Source: Pyrrhosoma nymphula (Eukaryota > Arthropoda > Insecta > Odonata > Coenagrionidae). Taken from it: 64,000 nt of DNA. A model generated the notes under the pieces. It was not told the origin of the DNA. It did no database searches and was given only the letters and a program-made list of their open reading frames with translations. Where the stretch lies: contig OY754330.1 of the NCBI GenBank assembly GCA_963573305.1, positions 22,044,596-22,108,595 on the forward strand, given 5' to 3'. The position numbers were made by a program, and so were the translations under genes. Shown piece by piece: positions 43,990 to 56,354 of this stretch (the stretch's first letter is position 1; every line of letters starts with the position of its first letter).

Positions 43990-44600
43990 AATTTGTTAGT
44001 ATTTACCAAATACATACAAACGAAATGGATTTGAATTAAAAGCGTCGAATAAATGTGTCATTCAATGCCATTAATTTGAAAATTAAAATATAAAGTGGTC
44101 CAGGTGTTAAAAACTAATCATAGCATTAAATAATCGAAAAAATAAAAACAATTGAATCAGCTACAATACACATGAATAAATAAAGGTACATGATGGTGGT
44201 AGAAAAACAGAAGTAGAAAATTCCACAGGTAAAGTGGAAAGGAGTGGGAAAATTAAAAAATATAAATATCACTACAAATATAATGAATAAATAAGTAAGA
44301 AATTAGAGGAAAACGCTGTCCATGAATTATGACAATAATCAGGGAAGTGAGACCATGAATTATTAAAATCATTTGATCAGATTTCATTCCTGGGTTAATT
44401 GGTTTTAAAAAGGGTTTCTATTCTCGTAGAGATTAATATACACTGTTATTCTCGAATGAAGTTACCTGCAAAAGGATAAAGAGAAGTGCAGGGCCTGTTT
44501 ATATTTCTAAAATGTACCATCACAAGTAAATTCAATAATCTAGGAGATAAAAATCAGTGTTCCTTCAATTCCATCCAGATTCGCCCGTGTGAAAAATTAA
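43990..44600. other. Unassigned AT-rich sequence
   Basis: No gene or repeat recognised. Confidence 0.4.
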
Positions 44601-44611
44601 GTACAAGTAGC

Positions 44612-44880
44612 AAGACCCCCTGCCACAATACCTTGAGGTGGTTTGCAGGGTATACTGTAGGTGTAGCAAATGTTACATTATATTCATTGCTTCTAATAAT
44701 ATCTAAACTTGTACATGGATCTCATTGTGTTCATAGCGTCTAGTAGTACGGAGTCTTGTGTAATATCGACTCTTGTCAATCACCCTTTACCTACATGTAC
44801 ATTCTACATGTTGATGGTCACAACTCACTCCCTGCCAACACCCTTGAGTTTTTATACAGGGTATTATCTAGATGTGCCAT
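44612..44880 (+). mobile_element. Two decayed LINE 3' tails
   Basis: 44612-44670 has CCCCCTGCCACAATACCTTG and GGTGGTTTGCAGGGTATACT with GTAGGTGTAG. 44780-44875 has CATGTTGATGGTCACAACTC and CTCCCTGCCAACACCCTTGA..ACAGGGTATTA..TAGATGTG. Confidence 0.65.
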
Positions 44881-45142
44881 GCAAGTCACCGTAATGTTTT
44901 GTGCGGCATGTGTGAAAATTATCTACAACTTGTGATCATAACATGGCCGCGTCGAAACGATGAAAACAATATTTAAGCGGTTCTTATCATATTTCCGCAA
45001 ATGCAATTTTCAATGAACGTTCATTCATTCACCAGAATGTGCACTTAAGTCCCTCGAGTAAACAAAATACCTTGAAAAGTACTGGGCACATGTGACGATG
45101 AACATGGGTAACACGGCTACCTCCAACATCATATGAATCATA

Positions 45143-45525
45143 ATCATATGAAACTCCCACCCTCACCAGGTAGAGTAGAAATTTCACTTGTGTTTAATAA
45201 CATAACATCATTATTAACACTTCACACCGCTTGATTTGTTCGACATTATTTTATTTTGTTCTCTCCATGTATCAATATCTCGTAACATTCATAAATTAAT
45301 AGTATAAGTAATATCACCACTATCTGTGTCTTTAGCAATGAACTGTATGTTAGCATGTTCATTTACGTACCACTCTCCCAGTTTTTAGTTTGTCTGCGCC
45401 CAGCGGCCGGGGAACATACGAGGTCTTTAATTGTGTTGGGACGAATGCTTCATGCCTGGTGTGGAATCACCTTGTGCCAAACACCCTAGTAGGGCTTTCA
45501 CGGTAGTCCGTAAATGTAGATGAAC
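45143..45525 (+). mobile_element. LINE 3' UTR, family B
   Basis: ATGAAACTCCCACCCTCACC, GGTAGAGTAGAAATTTCACT, CACTCTCCCAGTTTTTAG, CTGGTGTGGAATCACCTTG and the decayed tail GTAAATGTAGATG. Colinear with 51520-51930. Confidence 0.8.
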
Positions 45526-45529
45526 ATTG

Positions 45530-46019
45530 AGACATCCTTTGGGATAGGGTGCATTTGGAATTATTCTGAAAATGGCCCCATTCACAGGTTAGAAGAAATG
45601 CAAGGGGAGAGTGGCATATTATGAAAAAGGTTGCATTAGAGCCTAGAATATTGTCCTGATTGAAATTCCGCAACTAAGAATAGAAGAAATCAAGTCCGCT
45701 ATACAATTACACCCAAGGAGGCTAGTACGTTAGAAATGAACTAATATATGATATACTGCCACAGGGAAAGAAGCAGTTAATGATAAATATCCCTTTTGAT
45801 AATGATTCTACTCCCATGCTCCAAAAAGTAACAGTTATTTGGTCTCATTACCCATAGAGACAAGGGCGTAACCAATTAACCGTTTAGGGTAAAGTAATAG
45901 GCGAAGTCAAAAAACGGAGACGGATCAATAAAAGGTATAATCACCTGTGAATAAAGTTGAGCGAACATCTTAAAAAACATATAGTGACCAAATTGAGTAG
46001 AAATAGTACTACTAGGATC
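45530..46019. other. Unassigned sequence
   Basis: No gene, RNA or repeat family recognised. Confidence 0.4.
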
Positions 46020-46935
46020 AAACAACAACACTGAAGTGAAAAAACACACTTACCTGTAAAGTAAAACAATCCAAACTGCATGAACAAATCTGTTTGTCTG
46101 CCTTCGAAAGAAATCCAAGGGTATTGTGATTCTTGGAGCTTTTCTCCACCAGTTGTCACACACCACAAGCACTGGCTCTTCCGAGCTTAAACCTCGCAAC
46201 TCTCAACACAGTCCGAAATATTCTCACTCTTTTCTCCACCACCACCACAATTACACACAGATTTCACAGTTGCACGCAATCAAGTATTACACACTCTTTA
46301 ATTCGCATGAAGCTCCTTCTTCCTCCCACCCATTATTTGAGCGGCTTGCAGGGTATATGTGTATAAATCCCTTTTTCCGAAGAGACAGAGCAGGTCGGCA
46401 GATATTCGCGAAAATGAAAATTATACAACCATTTGGATATATTTTTCCGCTCCCGAAGAAATATGAGACATCACGCACCCACCTACGCAAACACACTAAA
46501 TATGCTCCTGTTGGTCAAATTTTTTAAATTCACTTAACACGTTTCCATTCTGAAGAAAAAATGGCGCAATACTGATATTACTATAATAACCATTAATGAA
46601 ACTGCAAAGTAATCGGCGACGCGTAGCATTACAAGTGCACGCACCAGACCACATTGAACTGGAAATACGACAGGCCTATCCTTTTATGAAAGAGGATCAC
46701 GACTGGAAAAACCGCGGTTTTCGTAAGTTCGATGTCCCTCACAATCTAAGGATGAGTTAGATGCAGGTTATATGGGGTAGGGTACACTTCATCGAAATAC
46801 CTTTGAAGGAAGAATTTTGAAATGCGTAATCAGCCCCCAAGGACAAACTCCCTAGCTTCGGGCGATCCAACACCTTGAACCGACTTATTGATGCCACTAA
46901 GTCATAGTATGTCACATGCGTCATGCATTCGATGC
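46020..46935 (-). repeat. Third, diverged copy of the duplicated host-type sequence
   Basis: Colinear with 10620-11540: CACCACCACAATTA, TATTTGAGCGGCTTGCAGGG, ATCCCTTTTTCCGAAGAGAC, AGCAGGTCGGC, CGAAATACCTTTGAAGGAAG and GGCGATCCAACACC. The 124-codon frame of the other copies is broken here. Confidence 0.6.
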
Positions 46936-46939
46936 CGGG

Positions 46940-47510
46940 CCTTTTTCGCCCAACAAAGGAAATCCTGAGAGGCCTTCACAGAAACCTTTTAATTTTCGGC
47001 TGTGACACCGGGTGAGGCTTATACTGCCTAAGATCACACTTTAAGGTATCTCCTCCTCTTTTTTTAAACAATAATAATTACATCTTGAAGGATATTGTTT
47101 AAAAGTTAAAGCCGTCTTTTAATACCATTCATAATTAACAAATAGAAAGTACTCTGCAAGCTACTTTAAAATTGTGTTAAAGGGGATGATTACTCACCAA
47201 GATGAAAAAATTAATTAAAAAGAGAGCAGTTAACAAGTAAATAGGATTAATCTTTAATTTAATTTAACTCTTAAGTGCAATATTTATTGCGGAACTTATA
47301 TCTGCAGTTGATTATTTGCTTTTATCGCCATTCCGTAATTACTTCATGCAATTTGCTCTATAGGTAAGACTTCAACCCTCAAGAAATGGAAAGTAAGTTC
47401 CGAAGCACGGAATCAAGTCAACACGAGAAACACCAAAGCCTGACTCAATGGCTGTGACCCATTGAGCAGGTAAAAATCACGGGCTTTCTTCGGCGATACA
47501 CCTTTTACGA
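46940..47510 (+). repeat. tRNA-Trp unit, upstream part of copy 3
   Basis: Matches 33290-33510 (TTGAAGGATATTGTTTAAAA, GGGGATGATTACTC) without the SINE, and has the AAGTCAACACGAGAAACACC block at about 47413 without the piggyBac (target site TCAA here). Confidence 0.7.
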
Positions 47511-47582
47511 TTCTCCGTGGCGCAACGGTAGCGCGTCTGACTCCAGATCAGATGGTTGCGAGTTTAAATCACGTCAGGGTCA
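47511..47582 (+). pseudogene. tRNA-Trp pseudogene (copy 3)
   Basis: The D arm and anticodon arm (CCA) are intact, but the acceptor 5' strand is TTCTCCG against CAGGGTC, giving three non-pairs. The T arm is altered to GCGAG/TTTAAAT. Too damaged to fold as a normal tRNA. Confidence 0.8.
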
Positions 47583-48270
47583 ACCTTATTCCTTTTTTTT
47601 ATTTCCATTTGACGAGTTGCTTGGAGCCAGATCGAACAGCGTAATTCCCTTCCTGTTTATATTTTATTGTGTGAGGACTTCGGTTAATAACAACAACGGG
47701 TGCAAGACAATAATACTGAGTCTCGCACCTATCCACATATACTTAGCACTAAGACATCTTATTGATAAAAATGTATCTCATTTATAATAAAACTCAAATA
47801 ATTGTAATCGTACCCTGCATGGAACAGTTGAAAGTAACAGTCATCTCGGTTAACATCGTCATTTTGGCGATCGATGATTGCACAATTGTTAATTGGTGAC
47901 GACGTTCCCGAAAAAAAGGCCTACACGGCATCACAGCGGAAGGCCCCATTTTAAGGTTTTTCTTCCTCTTATATTTTTATTTAATGATGATTACACCTTG
48001 AAGGATATTATTTAAAGTTGAAGTCTTCTTTCTCTATCAAAGTCATGTCAATAAGTATTCTTGTTTTCAATCATCTGTCTTTAAATTATTTTTTGCGTTT
48101 TCTCAACATTTCGTTATAACTTCAGGCATTGTGTTCAAACGGTATGACTGAAATGGGAAGTAAGTCCCGAAGCACGAAATTAAGTCAACACGAGAAACAC
48201 CAGAGCCTGACCCACTGAGAAGGTAGTAATCGGCGGTTGTTTCAGTTCTATGTATGAACCTCCTTTAATC
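47583..48270 (+). repeat. tRNA-Trp unit between copies 3 and 4, with piggyBac empty site
   Basis: Repeats the flank of copy 1 in order: GAGTTGCTTGGAGCCAGA, GTGTGAGGACTTCGGTTAAT, GGAACAGTTGAAAG, CTTGAAGGATATTATTTAAA. It includes GAAGCACGAAATTAAGTCAA, the unoccupied TTAA (48180-48183) equivalent to the piggyBac target at 34018. Confidence 0.8.
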
Positions 48271-48342
48271 GACTCCGTGGCGCAACGGTAGCGCGTCTGA
48301 CTCCAGATCAGAAGGTTGCGTGTTCAAATCACATCGGGGTCA
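48271..48342 (+). tRNA. tRNA-Trp (CCA) copy 4, one T-stem mismatch
   Basis: Identical to the copy at 32842 except CACGT to CACAT in the T stem, which turns a C-G pair into C-A. Acceptor, D and anticodon arms are intact. It may still be expressed. Confidence 0.85.
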
Positions 48343-48360
48343 ACCGCTTTAATTTTTTTA

Positions 48361-50469
48361 TTTAAATTTGTATGGGTTCCTTGGAGCCAGAGCATATAGG
48401 GTCTTCATTTTCATTTGTTTATTGTGTGAGGACTTCAACATGTAACAATAACGAATGCATGAAGCTATTTTTTCATGTAGCCGTTTTTGCGTCGATGCGT
48501 TGTGCGTCACGTAATTACCCCGTTTTCATGTCAGCGTCAGCATTTTTACGGCAGCACCTCACATGTCATGCTATTATTCAAAAGGAATTTAATTATTTAT
48601 CGTTGCAAATTTACTACTCAGCATATAAGTTCCATTTATCTTTAAATTGAGAAATGCTTTCTTAGGTTCTACGAGTCATATTATGGTCTATATTAAAGAT
48701 AAAGTATTACCAGCGACGAAATGGAAACAAGGGAAATCCCTCACTTAGTACTATCCAAATAACTTTCTATGGGGTACATAGGCGTATATTGATGATTCAA
48801 GCATTTTAGTAAATCATTCATACCGTGCTTGATATTTATTCAACGTCATTTATTCGTAAAAAAAAAGAACTTGATGTATAAATTTCCCTCACAAACTTTC
48901 CAGGGGAAGAGGACACTGAACCAAGTTCCATGTATTTATCTTAATTTACAATTTCTGTGCCAGTTCCCTCCCAAATGATGAAGTCTGACTATATATATGT
49001 AATAATGATAGTTTTTGCGTATAAATGAGACCCTCGTGAACATTATGAAGAAATATTTGCGCCAAAAATAACTCAAATCGGAGGTAAGAATGCAGCTGCG
49101 TCAAAAGATAGGCAACTTCGGCGTCAACGCAACCTGCGTTGAGGATCTCGCTTCTGATTGGCAGCGAAGTGTGCGTCAATGCAAAAACAGCCACATGAAA
49201 ACGTAGCTTGATGCTAATACTGAGTAGGGCCAACGCCACATAAAGTAAGTTTACTTTAAGTGGTGTTGGTATAGCCTCCTACCTATATTAAGTACTAAAA
49301 CAAGATCGAATATGCATCTTAATGATAATGGTTTCTAATTTATAATGAAGCGCAACTAAATGTGATCGTAGCCTGCATAGAACAGTTGAACGTCTAAGTT
49401 ATCTCAGTTAACGCGGTGGATGACGGCGCGATGATTAATGGGTGACGAAGTGTCCCTCCCATTCCTAAATATACTCAGCTATGATCTAACCAAGCCTCAT
49501 CTAGAATGGGGCAGGAGTGTGTCAATACCCATCGCGACCAAAAATAGAAATTTTGCAATTACCTTCTAATATCTATAAAGCTTAAATGAAAGTTCCGGTT
49601 CCACCCTCAAACGAATTCAACTTATGGTAATTATCACCAGTAATGCCACGCTTGCGGTGCAGGGATACAGTGGAGTTGATGCCAAACTCGTTACACATAA
49701 TAAGATAGGCATAATTAGCTTTAGATTCCTTTTTTCGTTGGCTAGATTCAGGATAGTTATAGTCTACCCTTAATGCGACTCATTCATAATTGAACTGCAT
49801 TTACTATCTTTCCGAGTGCTGAAAGCTTGAAAACTAGTGGACATGAAGTAAGCATGGAGGGGAAGTAATTTTGTTTTCTAGTAAAGGCATTCGAGTGGTC
49901 CTTTGCTGGCAATTATCAGATTTCTTTTTATGTAAAGCTTTTGCTCTGTGTCTGGCGTCGTTATTTTACCAGTTTTCAAGGCTCCCCTTGCCTCTAGTTA
50001 ACGATTCTAGTTACGACACCACCACGATGCCTAGGCTACATAAGCACCCAATGCAGTCTCTTAATATCACTATTCGTGGAATAGAAAGTCATCTGAAATC
50101 CATTAATTCCAAGAAATCACCCGGTACCGATCAAATTCCCGCCCGAGTTTATAAAGAACTAGTATCAGAAATAGCACCGTACCTTAAAATAATATTTGAA
50201 AAATCTCTAACACAACATCATGTTCCTTACGATTGGAGAATCGCGAACGTTACACCAATATTTAAAAGTGGCGACAAGGAAGAGCCCAGTAACTATAGAC
50301 CGATTTCCCTTACGTCTATCTCGTGCAAGATATTGGAACATATAATCGTCAGTTCGATTATGGGGTACTTGGATAGTCAAAACTTGTTAACGCCAAATCA
50401 GCACGGATTCCGGAAAGGCAGGTCATGCGAAACCCAGTTGGCCCTCTTCCTTCACGACATTCTTTTCTC
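48361..50469 (+). repeat. Near-identical 2.1-kb duplication, copy 2
   Basis: Twin of 37143-39249. Here the LINE continues past 50469 through the RT to its own 3' end, so this copy shows the ancestral arrangement on the right side. Confidence 0.9.
48462..49209. mobile_element. Inverted-repeat DNA element, second copy
   Basis: The same arms and R1 interior as 37243-37989. Confidence 0.65.
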
Positions 50470-51516
50470 GGGAGAAAAGCATGTTCAAGTAGACGCAATA
50501 TTTCTAGATTTCAAAAAAGCTTTCAATAAAGTCCCTCATTCGAAGGTACTCGTTAAATTGGAAGCTTATGGAATACACCACGACGTAATATGTTGGATAA
50601 GAGAGTTCTTAGCCGACCGCGATCAGAGGGTAGTTATAGATGGCGTAAGCTCAGATGTAGTGAAAGTTACATCAGGTGTACCTCAGGGAAGTGTCATCGG
50701 TCCCTTATTGTTCCTTTTGTATATTAATGACATTACTACCGTTTTTACTAGCAAAATTCGACTCTTTGCAGATGACGCAGTGTTGTACAGGGATCTAGAA
50801 AATGAGTCCGACAAGATTGCTTTACAAAAAGACCTAGATGCTATAAAAGAATGGTGCTATACTTGGTAGTTAGAATTGAATTTTAAAAAGTGCGTCGCTA
50901 TGAATTTTTGGAAAAAGAATAACTCGGTGAACGATACGTACACAATTAATCAAACAGACTTATCAAATGTTGATTCAGTTAATAACTTAGGTGTGACCCT
51001 TACTCAGGACCTGTCTTGGGGGAAACACGTTCGGGAAATATGCGGACAGGCTAGTCGAAAATTGGGATTTATCAAGAGAATATTAGGAAAATGCGACGAG
51101 AAAGTTAAAGAGCGATGTTATTTTTCACTCGTGAGACCTCACTTGGAGTACGCCGCTAGCATATGGGACCCTTACGAAGTAGGACTAATCTGTGAAATAG
51201 ATAGAATACAACGGAGGGCAGCAAGATTTGTGAAAAGTTGTTACGATAAACTTAGCTGTGTTACCGAATTGTTGAAAGAATTAGGGTGGGAATCTCTAAC
51301 CGATCGAAGGGAGAAATACAGGTTAAATCTTCTGCGCAACCTCAGAGCAGACAGTTTTTTGCCGGACGTTTAACATATACTGCTAGAGCCAACGTACTAC
51401 GGTAGAAGTGATCACAGGAATAAAATAAAGGAAATTGACTGTCGAACCAATAGATTCAAAGTGTCATTTTTCCCACGCACAATAAGGGATCATAATAGTT
51501 GCGATATATCAATCAC
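49871..51516 (+). pseudogene. CR1-group LINE reverse transcriptase, two in-frame stops
   Basis: A single frame from about 49930 contains SINSKKSPGTDQIPARVYKE, YDWRIANVTPIFKSGD, NYRPISLTSISCKILEHIIV, HGFRKGRSCETQLALFLHDI, AIFLDFKKAFNKVPHSK, TSGVPQGSVIGPLLFLLYIN, the catalytic RLFADDAVLYRD, the C-terminal YFSLVRPHLEYAASIWDPYE and TIRDHNSCDISIT. TAG at 50867 (after the WCYTW motif) and TAA at 51371 break it without changing frame. The N-terminal endonuclease is missing (5' truncation). The first 20 or so codons of the open frame (MFSSKGIRVVLC) lie before the LINE. Confidence 0.85.
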
Positions 51517-51935
51517 ATGAAACTCCCACCCTCAATAGGTAGAGTAGAATTTTCACTTGTGCTTAATAACATCACATCATTACTATCTCTTCACACCGGT
51601 CGATTAGTCCGGCATTATTTTGTTTTGTTCTTTGCATGAAGTAGCGTCTCGTAGTATTCATAAATTAACAGTATCACTAATATTAACCACTAGATGTGTC
51701 TATAGCATTTCTCTGCATGTCTGTAATTTCTTTTACGTATCACTCTCCCAGTTTTCGGTTGGACTGCGCACTGTTCTCCTGACTGCTTTTGGCCTGCGCC
51801 TAGCGCCAGGGGGAGCGTGCGAGGTTCTGATTTGTTCTGGGACATGTGCTGCATGTCTGGTGTGGAATCACCCCGTTCCACACACCCTAGTGGTGGCTTG
51901 CACGGTACATCGTAGATGTAGATGTAGAGGACCGA
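49930..51935 (+). mobile_element. CR1-group LINE, family B, 5'-truncated, about 2.0 kb
   Basis: RT plus a complete 3' UTR (51517-51935) ending CCCCGTTCCACACACCCTAG, GTGGCTTGCACGG and GTAGATGTAGATGTAG. It defines family B and provides the reference for tails at 10160, 22010, 29047 and 45143. Confidence 0.9.
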
Positions 51936-52112
51936 GTTTTTCCGTTGGAAAGTGAATCCGGCAAAAATAATACGTCAATAAAATATTCTCGGACTGCGGA
52001 AATATACATTTCTATTGGGAGGAATAAATGCGTTCCTCTGCACTTTCGGGCAAAAACCTAATGAAACGAATAAATAAAATGAAACCTAATAATATCTTAT
52101 CTATAGGATATT

Positions 52113-53560
52113 ATTAGGGGAAGATAACATACCAAACGAGGTTATAAAAAGGCTCCCACCAGATGCCATCAGCTACATTTCAACTATGGCTAATAACAGC
52201 ATAAAAGTGGGCTACTTTCTTATGAAATGGAAACGAGCTCATATTCAATGTATTCCAAAGAAAAACGGAAAGACCATAAACCCGCAAGACATCAGACCAA
52301 TTATCCCTGCTTTCCAATCTAGGGAAACTGCTTGAAAGAATAATAGTGCCCAAGATAAATAAATATGTGGAAGACGAAGGACTCTTGCCTGAAGAACAAT
52401 TTGGCTTCAGGCAAAAGAGATCGACGACTCAGCAACTGCATAGAGTAATAAATTTTATCTCTGACGGATTCAATAAGATAAAAACGACAATAGGAATATT
52501 CCTGGACATTTCGAAAGCCGTCGACAAAGTTTGGCATGACGGACTGCTTCACAAAATGAACATCCTTGGCTTCCCAAAATGGATTTTAAACTGGACGAAC
52601 TCATACTTGAGAAATAGAAGCTTTACCGTGAAATGGGCACATGACAACATCCCTATCACAGAAGGGGTGCCACAGGGATCCATATACGGACCACTCCTTT
52701 TTGATACATACACCTTGGACTTCCCAAAAGACAATGACGATTGGCACACAGAAATAGCTCTCTATGCTGACGACGCGGCAATTCTGGCCAGGAGTAAGAG
52801 GGCGCCAGCAGGAGCAGAATATGCCCCAGACACCATTGACGAAGTTGTTAAATGATATAAGAAATGGAGAATAAAAATTAATACAAATAAAACACAGGCA
52901 GTCCTATTCACGAGACCGCACGTAGCAACACCCTGGTGCCCATGCCTACGTATAAAACGACAACCAATCTGCGAAATATCTTGGGGTAAAATTAGACAAG
53001 AGATTAAACTTTAAAGACCACACCAACGACATTATAGCGAAAACCATAGGGATGAGGGCAACGCTATCACCAATTCTAAAAAGTAACGCCACGCCCAATA
53101 CAGTAAAGAAAAGAATATATGAAACATATATCAGGCCAATAATGTTATACGCCACGCCAGCGTGGGCTGGACTAGCATCCAAAGGTACAATGGAAAGGAT
53201 TCTAAAAATAGAAAGACGGTGCCTAACATCTATTTTTAAAATGCGCTGGGGAACAAAAAATGAACTGATCTACAAATATACCAAAATAACGGATATTAAA
53301 AATACAATTAAAGAGCAATCACTCACCTATTATAAAACACTAAATAACAGTGATACAGAAATAATAAGGATTATAGGCGAGGACCAAAAATCAACTTGCG
53401 ATATTACAAAGAGACCTATAGATACACTGAAATTATAATTGGCAGGGAGAAACAGTAAAACGGGCAACTAAACACTAAACCAAAAGACGGGTCACAGAGC
53501 ATAAGCCGACAAAAAAGGTCTGGCATCCTCTGAAATCAGCTGCTTGCGCAGCAAAGGACA
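52113..53560 (+). mobile_element. Jockey-clade LINE, 5'-truncated, RT to 3' end
   Basis: Begins GEDNIPNEVIKRLPPD, then after shifts the frame 52346-52855 carries EEQFGFRQKRSTTQQLHRVI, FLDISKAVDKVWHDGLL, EGVPQGSIYGPLLFDTYTLD and the catalytic LYADDAAILA. The frame 53052-53438 gives SPILKSNATPNTVK, ETYIRPIMLYATPAWAGLAS and RPIDTLKL. The F to V change in SKAFDKV and several shifts show decay. It is a different lineage from the jockey at 22416 but has the same layout. The 3' UTR ends GCGCAGCAAAGGACACTG. Confidence 0.85.
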
Positions 53561-53720
53561 CTGACGATCCTATCTATTTATAAAATCAGCAATGCTGGAT
53601 GAATTACTTTTATCCGGGTTTTTCCCGCGTCGATTCATTTTGATGGACAACAATTTCGCTTGCGTTACAGCTAGCGTCCTCACGTCCTGAATGAGCAGCA
53701 GAGATTCTTTTTCCTTTGTA

Positions 53721-54514
53721 TAGGGTGATTACGAAAGAATACGTCGGTTTAAAAGATCTGTATTTTTAAATGGTACGAGCTACAGAGCTGCGCGACCTCT
53801 TAACGTGACCGGTACATTCTCTAGTTTTAATGAAAACAAACATTACAAAATTTCAATATTTCCTCCTTGAGTAACCCGAAAAATATCAAGTCAATATTCA
53901 AATTCCTCCCACACTCTGTGAAGCATGTCAGCAGTTACCGTCTTCACAGCTATATATATGCGTGCTTTCAATTCCTCGCTGTTAGTAGGCAATGATGGCC
54001 CAAAGACTTGACCTTTGACATATCCCCACAAAAAAATCACATGGTGTGAGATCAGGTGACTTCGGGGGTCACAGATGAAGGGCGAGGTCTTGCCTTGCAA
54101 ATCGACCAATCCATCTTTGTGGGTAGGTCTCATTAAGATAAGGACGAACTCAGTGGTGCCAATGGTGGGAGCTCTGTCTTGCTGACACACAAAATCATTG
54201 AAATCTGCTTCCAGTAGAGGATAAAGCCAATCTTAACCAATGCTTACTAACAGCGAGGAATTGAAAGCACGCATAACTTTGGCTGTGAAGACAGTAACTA
54301 CTGACATGCTTCACAGAGTGTGGGAGGAATTTGAATATCGACTTAATATTGTTCGGGTTACTCAAGGATGACATATTAAACATTTGTAATGTTATTTTTT
54401 TCGACAAAACAAGAGAATGTAGCGTTAATTTTAATAGTTCGCGCAACTCTGTATCTCGAGCCATTTTAAAAATACAGATCTTTGAAACCGACGCATTCTT
54501 TTGTAATAACCCTG
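53721..54514. mobile_element. Foldback mariner/Tc-type transposon
   Basis: Flanked by TA on both sides. Arms 53721-53992 and 54239-54514 are inverted copies of each other along their whole length (about 275 bp). Each arm encodes the transposase 3' end (LPTNSEELKARI, ADMLHRVWEEFEY) plus the terminal repeat starting YAGGGTKATTAC. The 246-bp centre, minus strand, keeps a decayed QQDRAPT (for QQDGAPxH) and a shifted FLWGYVKGQVFG block. The 5' half of the transposase gene is absent: both ends are 3' ends. Confidence 0.8.
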
Positions 54515-54659
54515 TATAATGACCTAACCCTTGAGCTAGTAAGGCGCGCGCTCATTGCCGGATGGACCTTTGAATTTAATTGTTGGAAAAGACGTTTGAA
54601 CGTTGAGGAGAGAGGATAGCCGTCTTCCCTTATGTAATTTTCTGCGTTTTTGTCTATTT

Positions 54660-55037
54660 CAATCGCCTCTCGTATCAGAGACTAGATAGTATTACACCCT
54701 AATACTTGTATCCCTAATACCTAGTACTTACAGCACGCCGTGCATGTTTCAGCAAAACTAATTAATCTCTGTCCGTTTGCGTAGTTGCAAAATACATAGA
54801 TACATACTAACGCTCCCTCAAAACATAAGTATAACATATCTATAGTGTAGTGCATGCTTGTGAGGCTTCACCTCGTGACAAACATTAGCGATTTATGCCA
54901 AAGGATCAATAGTCGTAGTTACACTAACTTTAGGATGCATATATAACTTTAACTAACTTTAGTATAATGCATGTTGGTGACTGGTCACCTCCTGCCACAC
55001 ATTATAGAGATGGCTTGTACGGTATTTTGTACATGTA
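54660..55037 (+). mobile_element. LINE 3' UTR, family A
   Basis: CAGCACGCCGTGCATGTTTC, ATCTCTGTCCGTTTGCGTAG, CTTGTGAGGCTTCACCTCGT, CACCTCCTGCCACACATTAT and TGGCTTGTACGGTATTTTGT. Confidence 0.75.
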
Positions 55038-55044
55038 GTAGCGA

Positions 55045-56350
55045 TTTTATTATATATTATACAACCATTAGTATATTTAATTAATAAGTCCCTTGAAAAT
55101 GTTGTTTTTCCTAGAGTATTAAAAGAAAGCAAAGTAATTCCTATCTACAAAAATAAAGGTAATACTAAAGATATTGCTAATTAAAGACCAATTTCGTTTC
55201 TATCCTCATTTTTTAAGTTATTTGAACTTATTTATTACAATAGACTGATTAAGTTCTTGAATTCATCAAATGCATTATCCGATTGTCAATGGGGATTTAG
55301 GAAAGGAAGATCAACAGAATCAGCTCTGCTCAATGCCATGAATTTCGTGACCAGGTCTCTTGATAACAACAGAAAGGTTCTAGCCTTATTTCTGGATTTC
55401 TCCCGAGCATTTGATATGGCGGACCACACGATCCTCCTATGCAAGTGCCATAGATTAGGCATCAGAGGTATAGCACTGGATTGGCTAGCTTCATACCTGT
55501 CAGGTAGAACTCAAAAAGTTGAAATAACCTCAGGGAATGAGAAATATTTGTCAGGCCCTTGTAAGATCACAACATGTGTTCCACAAAGATCTATATTTGG
55601 CCCATTCTTTTTTTTTTACTTCATGCAAATGACTTACCTAGACTAATTTTAAAAAACAGGGTAAAACCAGGGTTATTCGCTGATGATGCGAGTTTTATAG
55701 TCACAGACAACAACATCAAAGGGCTCTTTAACCTGACCCAAGAATTATTGGATAATATATTGATCTGGTGTCTCGAATATAAATTGAAACTAAATTGCAA
55801 TAAAACTCAGGTTCTGTTGTTCAACCAATTTAGTAACCCAATGGTTATGGGTGCAAAAATATTTAATTCGTTACCGGACAATGTGAAGAATTCTGGGTCA
55901 GTGGAAGTATTTAAAAAAACGTTTAAAAGGTTTCTCTTGACCAGGTGTTATTACACTGTGTGTCACAGTTCATAAGTTTGGTAACTGTATATTTCAGCAA
56001 CTATCTATTTCCACTTTAAGGGAAATTTTTTATCATGATTATCATGAAGTTATGTATTGTTATATTTTTTCAATGAATCTTGCAAAACTGTTTTTTTCTT
56101 AGTGTTTAAATTGTGAATTAATGGATAATGACAATGTAAATAAAAATACAATCATACAGTTCATCTACAAAATATGTAAGTTGATGAGCATGAGCTATGT
56201 GTAAAAATTGAAGATTGTTGCTATGTATATACTATGTTTTTTTATTTTTTGAATTTTTATTGTATTTACTGAGCTGACGAATCCTATTCATATATACAAA
56301 TGTAATTGTAAGTCTTTGGGAGAACCAAGATTAATAATAATAATAATATT
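55045..56350 (+). mobile_element. LINE with (AAT)n tail, RT partly deleted
   Basis: RT frames: VLKESKVIPIYKNKGN, RPISFLSSFFKLFE, CQWGFRKGRSTESALLNAMN, ALFLDFSRAFDMADH, and after a shift near 55600 the catalytic GLFADDASFIV, followed by WCLEYKLKLNCNKTQVLLFN. An internal deletion then joins to the C-terminal GAKIFNSLPDNVKNSGSVEV. The 3' end is TTGGGAGAACCAAGATTAAT with AATAATAAT repeats. This tail differs from families A and B, so it belongs to another LINE lineage (CR1/L2-like by layout). Confidence 0.8.
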
Positions 56351-56354
56351 ATTA

